Assembly: GCA_031255875.1 (NCBI GenBank)
Contig: JAIRRR010000310.1
Coordinates: 1 to 7,130, forward strand
Length of the DNA: 7,130 bases
Reading direction: 5' to 3'
DNA from: Treponema sp.
Lineage (GTDB): Bacteria; Spirochaetota; Spirochaetia; Treponematales; Breznakiellaceae
Positions 1 to 5,795 of the stretch are shown piece by piece. Made by a program: the position numbers and the translations under genes. The notes beneath the pieces were generated by a model. It saw only the letters and a list, made by a program, of their open reading frames with translations, ran no database searches and had not been told where the DNA came from. Position 1 is the first letter of the stretch; each line of letters begins with the position of its first letter.

Positions 1-854
1 TCTTTCATCAGCAGGCCGTTTAAGTCTACCGCCTGGGTCGGCTCGCCGAACATTCCGATAAGGACAATTACGCCGCTGCTGCCCACAAGCTCGACGCTTT
101 GGGTAACCGCTTTTTGCGATCCGGTACATTCAAAAACCCGGTCAACCCCCCCGCCGGACAGTTCCTTTATCCGGGCCACCACGTCTTCCTCGTGGTCGTT
201 GAAGATGTGGGTAACCCCCAGCGACTTTGCCTTTTCCAGGCGGACCTTGTGGTGATCCGTAAGGTAGATGTCGGTGATCCCCTGGGCCTTCAGTACCTGG
301 GCCACGCAGAGGCCTATGCAGCCGCCGCCCAGGATCGCCGCGCTTTGGCCGAATTTAATTCCGCTCTGCGAGACCGAGTGGATGCCGACCGCCAGGGGTT
401 CGGCAAGGCAGGCGTCGGCTGTGTCGGTGCCGGGGGCTGCCTTGAAAACCAGTTTTCCGGGCCAGGACAGGAATTCCTTAAACGCGCCTTTGCAGCCCGG
501 TACGGACATAAAGATCATCTCGGGGCACATATTGTAAGCGCCGGACAGGCAGGTCGGGCATTTAAAGCAGGCCTTCCCCGGCTCCACCGCCACCATATCG
601 CCGGGCTTAAGGTGGGTCACGTTCTTGCCCACGGCTTCCACGATGCCCGCGGGCTCATGGCCCAGCACATGGGGGAAATCCAGCACCCAGGCCCCGATTC
701 GGCCGCTCTTGAAAAATTCAAGGTCGGCGCCGCAGACGCCTACATGCTTGACCCTTACCAGGACGTCGTCGTCGCCGTACTCGGGTACGGGCAGCTCGCC
801 CATTTCAATCTTTCCCGGCCCCATCAAAAGGGCCGCTTTCATCATATTAGGCAT
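1..854 (-). CDS. Zinc-dependent medium-chain alcohol/polyol dehydrogenase (MDR family), 3' end cut by window edge
   Basis: This is probably an NAD(P)-dependent oxidation of a sugar, polyol or related alcohol by a cytosolic MDR enzyme. The first 284 residues are visible; family members are usually about 340-350 aa, so roughly 60 are missing. Catalytic-zinc residues are present: C41 in GVCGAD, H66-E67 in GHEPAG, and E152 in AEPLAV. A structural-zinc lobe C96-x2-C99-x2-C102-x7-C110 is intact. The Rossmann fold has GGGCIG at 176-181, and D200 at the end of the second strand favours NAD over NADP. The DRVFECTG stretch (238-245) is typical of sorbitol/threonine-dehydrogenase-like MDRs. The start is the ATG at 854, with AAGGAG (plus 860-865) five bases upstream. 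It lies 25 bp after the VOC gene, so the two are very likely co-transcribed. The family is secure; the substrate is unknown. Confidence 0.93.
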   Translation of the reverse strand, partial: MPNMMKAALLMGPGKIEMGELPVPEYGDDDVLVRVKHVGVCGADLEFFKSGRIGAWVLDFPHVLGHEPAGIVEAVGKNVTHLKPGDMVAVEPGKACFKCPTCLSGAYNMCPEMIFMSVPGCKGAFKEFLSWPGKLVFKAAPGTDTADACLAEPLAVGIHSVSQSGIKFGQSAAILGGGCIGLCVAQVLKAQGITDIYLTDHHKVRLEKAKSLGVTHIFNDHEEDVVARIKELSGGGVDRVFECTGSQKAVTQSVELVGSSGVIVLIGMFGEPTQAVDLNGLLMK

Positions 855-879
855 AAAATCTCCTTAAAGCAGGGGCTCT

Positions 880-1215
880 TTACTTGGGGGCCGTGTTTTC
901 GTCCAGTTCAAAAATCGTGCCGTCCTTGATGATAAAGGCGATTCTGAAATTGGGCGCGATTTCCATGGGTTCGAAGATTACCTGATCCGCGTCTTTCAGG
1001 TACTTTTCCATATCGTCGACCAGGTAGGCGACATGGGGAAGCTTGTGCAGGATCTCCGGGATGGGGCTGCCCTCTTCGAATTTCAGGTATTCGATTTTGT
1101 AGTCATACTCGTCGACGCTCTTGTTCGACCAGCACTTTAAATTTTCCCAGTACACCGTCATCCCTTCTTTTTTGTTGGTGACTGGAATCCCGACATGTTG
1201 GTAAATAGCTGACAT
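880..1215 (-). CDS. Small VOC (glyoxalase/bleomycin-resistance fold) protein, substrate unknown
   Basis: The protein has 111 residues, the usual size of a single-chain VOC protein with two beta-alpha-beta-beta-beta modules. It begins QHVGIPV, the standard first strand with H7. E42 (KIEYLKF), H61 (PHVAYLVDD) and E103 (IFELDEN) fall at the usual metal-ligand positions, so a divalent-metal enzyme is plausible (inference). The family includes lyases, epimerases, dioxygenases and non-catalytic binding proteins, so no reaction can be named. The ATG at 1215 was chosen because GGAGAGG (plus 1219-1225) precedes it. An in-frame ATG at 1227 overlaps that SD, and a longer in-frame extension to 1293 is Arg/Pro/Gly-rich and unlike the fold. 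It is the first gene of the leftward transcript, ahead of the dehydrogenase, which suggests action on the same substrate or product. Confidence 0.88.
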   Translation of the reverse strand: MSAIYQHVGIPVTNKKEGMTVYWENLKCWSNKSVDEYDYKIEYLKFEEGSPIPEILHKLPHVAYLVDDMEKYLKDADQVIFEPMEIAPNFRIAFIIKDGTIFELDENTAPK

Positions 1216-1270
1216 AGTCCTCTCCATTTTGATTGAGAATAAAAGTGGTACAAATCCGGGATGAACCGAA

Positions 1271-1322
1271 GGCCCGCGCGGGCCCGGCCGCATACCCCGG
1301 CTGATTCCGGCCCGGAAGCCGG
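1271..1322 (-). promoter_or_regulatory. GC-rich structured leader of the leftward transcript (two hairpins)
   Basis: Between the predicted leftward start site (about 1390) and the VOC start codon (1215) there are about 175 untranslated bases. Within them, 1297-1302 (CCGGCT on the plus strand) pairs perfectly with 1317-1322 (AGCCGG), and 1271-1284 is a perfect 14-bp palindrome (GGCCCGCGCGGGCC) that can fold as a 5-bp stem with a GCGC loop. No known riboswitch class was recognised and neither hairpin is followed by a T-run. The structures are visible; a regulatory role is inferred. Confidence 0.35.
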
Positions 1323-1330
1323 TCCCCTGC

Positions 1331-1340
1331 TCACCTCCTT
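1331..1340 (-). promoter_or_regulatory. Orphan consensus Shine-Dalgarno sequence in the leader
   Basis: On the minus strand this reads AAGGAGGTGA, a full-length match to the 16S 3' end. No ATG, GTG or TTG follows at 5-13 bases; the next ATG (1293) is about 38 bases further on and opens only the implausible extension of the VOC frame. It could be a ribosome standby site, the remnant of a lost gene start, or chance. Confidence 0.4.
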
Positions 1341-1390
1341 TCCGGTTAAAACTGGCTGGCCCGCCGGCTGCAAAGCATATAAGGCACCGG

Positions 1391-1405
1391 TGACTAATGT
1401 TAAAC
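1391..1405 (+). repeat. Operator-like 15-bp motif, copy 1 (over the leftward -10)
   Basis: The sequence TGACTAATGTTAAAC matches copy 2 (1466-1480) at 12 of 15 positions in the same orientation, exactly 75 bp away. The core TAATGTTA is an imperfect palindrome. It covers the predicted -10 of the leftward promoter (1397-1402), where a bound regulator would block RNA polymerase. The role as an operator is inferred; no regulator gene is present in the window. Confidence 0.45.
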
Positions 1406-1426
1406 CTGGTTTCTTTGGGCTGTCAA
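1397..1426 (-). promoter_or_regulatory. Sigma70-type promoter for the VOC-dehydrogenase transcript
   Basis: Reading leftward, a perfect -35 TTGACA (plus 1426-1421) is followed after 18 bp by TAACAT (plus 1402-1397), which keeps the T-A and A-T ends of the -10 consensus. Transcription would start near 1390. An alternative -10, TTATAT (plus 1382-1377), exists but has no good -35 at the right distance. Confidence 0.6.
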
Positions 1427-1464
1427 GAAATTTTTTTTAGAAATGACAAAAAATAGAAAAATAC
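1427..1464. promoter_or_regulatory. Shared A/T-rich tract between the divergent -35 boxes (UP-element-like)
   Basis: This 38-bp stretch contains an 8-T run (1431-1438) and several A-runs, in sharp contrast to the GC-rich surroundings. It lies directly upstream of both -35 boxes, where UP elements bind the alpha-subunit C-terminal domain. It may also bend DNA between the two operator-like motifs. TGTCA (1421-1425) and TGACA (1444-1448) form an inverted pair around part of it. Confidence 0.4.
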
Positions 1465-1493
1465 TTGACAAACGTTAAAATCCGCAGTACTAT
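1465..1493 (+). promoter_or_regulatory. Sigma70-type promoter for the rightward sugar operon
   Basis: A perfect TTGACA -35 (1465-1470), a 17-bp spacer and TACTAT (1488-1493, five of six matches to TATAAT) make a near-consensus promoter. The start site would be near 1500, leaving a leader of about 40 bases before the lactonase ATG at 1541. A promoter this strong that also overlaps a repeated motif is likely repressor-controlled (inference). Confidence 0.8.
1466..1480 (+). repeat. Operator-like 15-bp motif, copy 2 (over the rightward -35 and spacer)
   Basis: The sequence TGACAAACGTTAAAA shares 12 of 15 bases with copy 1 at 1391-1405. It covers most of the rightward -35 box and the first ten bases of the spacer. 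The centre AACGTT is a perfect hexamer palindrome with a central CG, a feature common in LacI-family operators, so a LacI-type repressor is one candidate (inference). Confidence 0.45.
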
Positions 1494-1540
1494 CTTCCTG
1501 GTTTCGGTTTCCGGGAAGCTGCCCCCGGTAAGGATAGAGC

Positions 1541-2425
1541 ATGAAATTCGAACTGGTTCACGATGCCAATGTCTGTTTGGCGGAAACCCCTATTTGGGAC
1601 AAGCGGAATAACTGCCTTTACTGGACGGATATGTTCGAAGGGGAGATCTTTGAGTACAACCCCGCTTCCGGGGCGGAACGCAAATGGTCCGCCGGCAAAC
1701 TTATCGGCTCTGCGGTTCCCTCGGAGAATCCCGGCGAGCTTTTCGCGGCCCTGGCGGACGGGATGTACCGGCTGGACAAGGCGACCGGGGCCTTGTCGCT
1801 TATAGCCTGTCCCGAGCCGGGGAACGCAAAGAACCGGTACAACGACACTCGCATCGATTCGGAGGGCAGGATTTACACCAGCAGCGTGGCCAATACCTAT
1901 GCCACCCCGGATTATAGCCCGGATCAGACCGGCGCGTTTTACCAGATAGAGCGGGACGGAACAGTAAAAAAACTTCTGGACGGCATAAATCAGTTTAACT
2001 GCATGGTGTGGAACAACGGCAATACCAAAATGTGGGTCGCGGACACCTATAACATGAGGCTTCTCGAATGGGATTACGATCCCGGCCGGGGGGCGGTGGG
2101 TGTTTGCCGGACGGCGCTCGATTTCAACGGGAAACAGGGGACCCCGGACGGCATGTGCCTTGACGTCGAAGGCAATCTGTATATCTGCCACTGGACCGGG
2201 AAGATCAGCGTTTGGGACAAGAACCTTTCCTGGAAAGAAGACATACCCTTCCCGGTGGAACAGGTTTGCGCCTGCGGTTTTGGCGGCGGCGACATGAAGG
2301 ATTTTTATGTTACCACCGCCCGCTATGGCTATACCCCGGAACAGCTCAGGGACAGGCGCGGCGCGGGCGGCATCTTCGCGGCCCGCAGCCCGGTCGCGGG
2401 GCGGCCGGATTATTTTTTCAAGTAG
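1541..2425 (+). CDS. SMP-30/gluconolactonase/LRE-family sugar lactonase
   Basis: The protein has 294 residues, the usual length for a six-bladed beta-propeller lactonase that hydrolyses an aldonolactone to the aldonate with a divalent metal. The metal ligands known from human regucalcin (E18, N154, D204) map to E15 in AETPIWD, N153 in QFNCMVWN and D203 in TPDGMCLD. The substrate-contact pair falls in NRYNDTRID as R99 and N101. The usual GEGPxW entry motif is changed to AETPIW, a mild divergence. There is no signal peptide, so it should act in the cytosol. The ATG at 1541 follows TAAGGA (1529-1534) by six bases. It is the first gene of the rightward operon, so its substrate is probably made early in the pathway, possibly by the divergent dehydrogenase (inference). 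The exact lactone cannot be read from sequence. Confidence 0.9.
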   Translation: MKFELVHDANVCLAETPIWDKRNNCLYWTDMFEGEIFEYNPASGAERKWSAGKLIGSAVPSENPGELFAALADGMYRLDKATGALSLIACPEPGNAKNRYNDTRIDSEGRIYTSSVANTYATPDYSPDQTGAFYQIERDGTVKKLLDGINQFNCMVWNNGNTKMWVADTYNMRLLEWDYDPGRGAVGVCRTALDFNGKQGTPDGMCLDVEGNLYICHWTGKISVWDKNLSWKEDIPFPVEQVCACGFGGGDMKDFYVTTARYGYTPEQLRDRRGAGGIFAARSPVAGRPDYFFK

Positions 2426-2426
2426 C

Positions 2427-2448
2427 GCGGCCCGGGAACTTCGGCCGC
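2427..2448 (+). other. Intercistronic stem-loop 1
   Basis: GCGGCC (2427-2432) pairs perfectly with GGCCGC (2443-2448) across a 10-base loop, starting two bases after the lactonase stop codon. No T-run follows, so it is not an intrinsic terminator. It may stabilise the upstream mRNA end together with the stronger hairpin downstream. Confidence 0.4.
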
Positions 2449-2456
2449 CGGGCAGG

Positions 2457-2478
2457 CCCTGCGGGCTGTCCCGCAGGG
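2457..2478 (+). other. Intercistronic stem-loop 2 (9-bp perfect stem, 4-base loop)
   Basis: CCCTGCGGG (2457-2465) and CCCGCAGGG (2470-2478) form a perfect stem closed by a CTGT loop. The next bases are GC-rich rather than a T-run, and the SD of the URO-D-like gene begins 16 bases later (2494). That fits an mRNA-processing or 3'-protecting element, or a partial attenuator, rather than a terminator. The structure is seen directly; the role is inferred. Confidence 0.55.
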
Positions 2479-2503
2479 GCGGGACTATGCTTTGGAGGTA
2501 AGT

Positions 2504-3517
2504 ATGAATTCGCTTGAACGGGTAACTGCGGCGCTTAAAAGGGAGCCGCTGGACAAGGTCCCCCATTTTGAATGGCTCATCGACAGGGTTGTGATAGACG
2601 CCCTGATGCCCGGCGGGCACAGTTTTGAAGAATTCAGCGCGGCTTTTACCGACGCCGTTTGCGTGGACATCGACTATTTCACGGAAGACCTTGGGGACGG
2701 CTCTTTCAGGGACGAGTGGGGGATGATTAAAAAGTACACCAAAGAATCCCATTCTTTTCCGATTGACGGGCCCATCCACAATATGGAGGAGCTCGAAGCG
2801 TATACGCCGCCGGACCCTTATAAAAAGGGCCGCTTCAAGAGCCTGGAAGGGCTGCTGGAAAAATACGGCGGGGAAAAGGCGGTAATACTCCACATGAACG
2901 ATATCTGGTCCATCCCTTCCCGCCTCATGGCCTTTGAGGATTTTCTCGCGAATATCATGGACGAGCCCGAGTTTATCAAAGCCCTGGTAAAGATGACGGT
3001 GGACGCGCAGATACTCCTGGCCCGGGAGGCCGCGAAGACGGGCTGCAAGTTTATCTATACCGGAGACGATGTGGCGGACAGCAGGAGCCCCATGGTCGCC
3101 CCTGCCATTTTCGAGGAGATCTTTTACCCGGAGTTAAAGCGGATCATCGGCGCTTACAAGGATCTGGGATTCTTCCTGCTCAAACATACCGACGGCTATA
3201 TTATGCCCCTTCTTGATTATTTTCTTGACGCGGGCATCGATCTGCTCGATCCTATAGACCCGATAGCGGGGATGGACCTTAAGCATATCAAGGATACCTA
3301 CGGGTCCCGTATCGCCATCAAGGGCAATGTAAACTGCGCGACCACCCTGGTTTTCGGTTCCGTGGACGAGACGGCGGCGGAGACAAGGCGCTGCCTTGAT
3401 ATAGCGAAAGGCACTACCGGCTACGTGTGTTCTTCCAGCAATTCCATACACAGCTCCGTCAGGCCCGAGAATTACAAGACTATGCTGGAAGTAATAGACG
3501 AATACGGCAAATATTAA
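2504..3517 (+). CDS. Uroporphyrinogen-decarboxylase (URO-D) superfamily protein, not HemE-like; function unknown
   Basis: This 337-residue TIM-barrel protein belongs to the URO-D superfamily, which contains haem-pathway HemE, corrinoid and cobalamin methyltransferases, and many uncharacterised members. It opens with the family N-terminus RVTAALKREPLDKVP (6-20) and carries KHTDGY at 227-232, a D-AGIDLLDPIDP strand near 242-253, YGSRIAIKGNVN near 266-277, and SNSI then RPENYKTML near 312-328. Zinc-dependent MtaA-type methyltransferases use His-x-Cys plus a later Cys; here the first pair is H228-x-D230, and C309 is the only nearby Cys. The ATG at 2504 sits five bases after GGAGG (2494-2498); an in-frame TTG at 2492 overlaps that SD and is rejected. 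The kinase starts 10 bp downstream. No corrinoid protein is encoded here. Family is clear, activity is not. Confidence 0.9.
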   Translation: MNSLERVTAALKREPLDKVPHFEWLIDRVVIDALMPGGHSFEEFSAAFTDAVCVDIDYFTEDLGDGSFRDEWGMIKKYTKESHSFPIDGPIHNMEELEAYTPPDPYKKGRFKSLEGLLEKYGGEKAVILHMNDIWSIPSRLMAFEDFLANIMDEPEFIKALVKMTVDAQILLAREAAKTGCKFIYTGDDVADSRSPMVAPAIFEEIFYPELKRIIGAYKDLGFFLLKHTDGYIMPLLDYFLDAGIDLLDPIDPIAGMDLKHIKDTYGSRIAIKGNVNCATTLVFGSVDETAAETRRCLDIAKGTTGYVCSSSNSIHSSVRPENYKTMLEVIDEYGKY

Positions 3518-3527
3518 GGGGGGATTT

Positions 3528-5051
3528 ATGGACCTGTTAATGGGGATAGACCTCGGCTCGACCAGTGTAAAGGCGGTAATCTACGACATATCCGGCAAGC
3601 CTGTCGCGAGCGCGTCATGCAAACTTGACACAAGCAACGACGACCCCGCCCATCCTTCCTGGCGCGTGTGGAAACACGAGGATGTATGGGCCAGCGTCAG
3701 GACGGTAATCTCCCGGTCTGTAAAAGACATTCCCCCCGGGGGGAAATTGCGGGCCATGGCGGTAACCGGTTTCGGCATGGACGGCCTCCCCCTGGACAAG
3801 GACGGCAGGGAACTGTTCCCCCTTATTTCCTGGCACTGCCCCAGGACCATACCCCAGTTTGAGCAGACCAAAAAAATAATTACCGACGAGGAGATGTTCA
3901 CCGAAACCGGCGTGCGGCCCATGGTGATAAACAGCATCTACCGCATCATGTGGATGCAGCAGAATAAGCCGGATATCCTTGAGAAAGCCGACAAGTGGCT
4001 CTTAATCGAAGACTACGTGAATTACAAGCTTTCCGGGGAGAAGCTTACCGATTTTTCCATGGCCTCCACCTTTTCCGCCATGGTGCAGCAGACCCATACC
4101 TGGTCGGAAAAGATAATTTCACGCCTGAATCTTCCGGGCCATATATTCCCCAGGCCGACGCAGAGCGGCACCGTGCTGGGCAAGGTGCTGCCTTCAGTGT
4201 GCGCCGAAACGGGCCTGTCCGGCGACGAACTGGTGGTACTGGGCGGGCACGATTATATCTGCGCGGCCCTGGCCGCGAGCATAAGGTCCGGCAGCGATCT
4301 TATGGATGTTAACGGCACCTGGGAAATGCTCGTCAAGGGTATGACCAGGGTGGATACCGCTTATACCGATAATTATTACTACATTGAAAGCCATGTTGCC
4401 CGCAACGTATGGTGCGGCATTTCTTCCGCGATTTCCGGGGATATGATGGAATGGCTTAAAGACAATTACGGCAAGCCCGGCGACGGCAATGTCTGGGAAA
4501 GCCTTATGGCCGAGGCGGAAAAATCGAGCCCCGGGTCCCGAGGCTGTACTTTTTTGCCCCATTTTTCAGGCTCCACCGCGCCCAGGGTTGAGCCCGCCTC
4601 TCTGGGCTCTTACTCCGGGATGAGCAACGACGTAACCCGGGGCGATATTATCAGGGCGACCGTGGAGGGGCTTACCTACAAAACCCGGGAAATGCTCGAA
4701 GCCATGTGCGCCGATTCTGCGGAAACAGTCAAGGGGATGAAGGCCACCGGCGGGGCCATCAAGAACCGCTTCTGGATGCAGGCCAAGGCCGACATACTGG
4801 GGCTCCCCGTGGAAATTCCGGAACTTTACGAAGCGACCCCGCTGGGCGCCGCGATGCTTGCGGGAATAGGGGCCGGCCTGTACCGGGACGAGGAGGACGC
4901 CATCAGGGCGGTATACCGGAGCGGCGCTGTTTTCGAGCCGGACATGAAAAAACACGAACAGTATTCTGATTATTACGAAAATATTTACCTGAAACTCCAG
5001 GGCGCCCTTAAAGAGGTGAATCTGGAAATATTTAACCGTTTTAGGAAATAA
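3528..5051 (+). CDS. FGGY-family carbohydrate kinase, L-fuculokinase-like
   Basis: This is an ATP-dependent sugar kinase of 507 residues, within the usual 480-520 range. Domain I starts with the phosphate-binding motif GIDLGSTSVKA (6-16). Domain II has GGHDYICAALAA (239-250), with D242 as the expected catalytic base, then DVNGTWE (260-266) and the nucleotide-site motif ATGGAIKNR (406-414). By recall, the stretch AVTGFGMDG (78-86) followed by LISWHCPRT (99-107) resembles E. coli FucK more than xylulokinase, ribulokinase or glycerol kinase. FucK phosphorylates L-fuculose, and also D-ribulose, at C1. The ATG at 3528 follows a G-rich SD (AAGGGGGG, 3516-3523). The gene is packed between the URO-D-like gene and the class II aldolase/epimerase, which should use its product. 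FGGY assignment is near certain; the sugar is a guess. Confidence 0.92.
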   Translation: MDLLMGIDLGSTSVKAVIYDISGKPVASASCKLDTSNDDPAHPSWRVWKHEDVWASVRTVISRSVKDIPPGGKLRAMAVTGFGMDGLPLDKDGRELFPLISWHCPRTIPQFEQTKKIITDEEMFTETGVRPMVINSIYRIMWMQQNKPDILEKADKWLLIEDYVNYKLSGEKLTDFSMASTFSAMVQQTHTWSEKIISRLNLPGHIFPRPTQSGTVLGKVLPSVCAETGLSGDELVVLGGHDYICAALAASIRSGSDLMDVNGTWEMLVKGMTRVDTAYTDNYYYIESHVARNVWCGISSAISGDMMEWLKDNYGKPGDGNVWESLMAEAEKSSPGSRGCTFLPHFSGSTAPRVEPASLGSYSGMSNDVTRGDIIRATVEGLTYKTREMLEAMCADSAETVKGMKATGGAIKNRFWMQAKADILGLPVEIPELYEATPLGAAMLAGIGAGLYRDEEDAIRAVYRSGAVFEPDMKKHEQYSDYYENIYLKLQGALKEVNLEIFNRFRK

Positions 5052-5086
5052 CCGCGCCGAGGGCGTAAAATTTTGGAGGAAAAGCG

Positions 5087-5770
5087 ATGCTGTACGAGAA
5101 AGAGCGGGAAGAGGTAAGGATCGCGGGCACCAAGCTCGACAGGTACGGGCTGATTGCCCTTTCCGGCGGGAATGTCAGTTTAAGGCTCCCTTCCGGCGAG
5201 ATACTGGTTACCCCGTCTGGAATGATCTACGAGGACATGGTCCCTTCTGACGTACTGGTAATGGATATTGAAGGCAGGGTAATCGAAGGCGAAAGGGCGC
5301 CCTCGGTCGATACGGTGGCGCTGCTTTACATTTTTAAAAATATGCCGCACATCAACGCGGTTATCCACACCCACCAGCCTTTTGCCACCGCGGTCGGCCT
5401 TGTGGCGGACGAGCTGCCCTGCGTCGTAACCACGCTTCCCAACGCGACCAAGGGCCCGGTCAAGGTGTGCCCTTTCTCGTCCGCCGCAAGCGTCGATATG
5501 GGCATCCAGACGGTAAACAACGCGGGGAATACGCTGGCGGTAATACTCAAGAGCCACGGGGTTATCGCCATAGGCACGAGTTTGAAGGAGGCCCTCTACT
5601 CCTGCGTTTACCTGGAAGAAGCCGCGAAAACCTACGTTTATGCCCGGAGCATGGGCGGCGCCATGGCCTGCCTTAAACCGGAGCAGTGGCAGCAGGCCGC
5701 GGATACCTTTAAGTATTACGGCCAGGGCAAACCGCCCATGCCCGACGAGTTGCGGAAAACCATTTCATAG
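5087..5770 (+). CDS. Class II aldolase / sugar-phosphate 4-epimerase (AraD/FucA family)
   Basis: This zinc enzyme of 227 residues either cleaves a ketose 1-phosphate to DHAP plus an aldehyde (FucA type) or epimerises a ketopentose 5-phosphate at C4 (AraD type). The zinc histidines are H94 and H96 in VIHTHQP and H157 in LKSHGV. The LSGGNVS (25-31) and TPSGMIYE (42-49) phosphate-binding loops are standard. The residue next to zinc is D75 in APSVDT, as in AraD (D76), not Glu as in FucA (E73). FKYYGQ (208-213) supplies Y211, matching AraD Y229 and FucA Y209. The AraD catalytic D120 aligns with N119, and FucA Y113 aligns with a Thr (my manual alignment). The ATG at 5087 follows GGAGGA by six bases. 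The gene sits 35 bp after the kinase and 25 bp before Rpe. The family is certain; aldolase versus epimerase is open. Confidence 0.9.
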   Translation: MLYEKEREEVRIAGTKLDRYGLIALSGGNVSLRLPSGEILVTPSGMIYEDMVPSDVLVMDIEGRVIEGERAPSVDTVALLYIFKNMPHINAVIHTHQPFATAVGLVADELPCVVTTLPNATKGPVKVCPFSSAASVDMGIQTVNNAGNTLAVILKSHGVIAIGTSLKEALYSCVYLEEAAKTYVYARSMGGAMACLKPEQWQQAADTFKYYGQGKPPMPDELRKTIS

Positions 5771-5795
5771 CGGCACCGGCTCACGGAGGATTAAC

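Noticed and set aside
99..929. Plus-strand open frame of 276 codons at the left end
   Set aside because: It lies opposite the dehydrogenase, whose zinc and Rossmann motifs are all in order, and resembles no known protein.
1216..1293. N-terminal extension of the VOC protein to an ATG at 1293
   Set aside because: The added residues are Arg/Pro/Gly-rich with no SD at the proper distance; the ATG at 1215 has GGAGAGG in front and starts right at the fold.
1421..1448. T-run with flanking TGTCA/TGACA inverted repeat, considered as a terminator
   Set aside because: The stem would be only 5 bp with an 18-base loop, and the TGTCA arm is part of the leftward -35. It is better explained as promoter DNA.
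1490..2893. Long minus-strand open frame (467 codons) opposite the lactonase and URO-D-like genes
   Set aside because: It is an antisense shadow caused by GC-rich codon bias. It has no recognisable fold and runs across the promoter-proximal end of well-supported genes on the plus strand.
2504..3517. Haem-pathway uroporphyrinogen decarboxylase (HemE)
   Set aside because: The sequence is the divergent URO-D-like type, and the neighbours are sugar enzymes with no haem genes.
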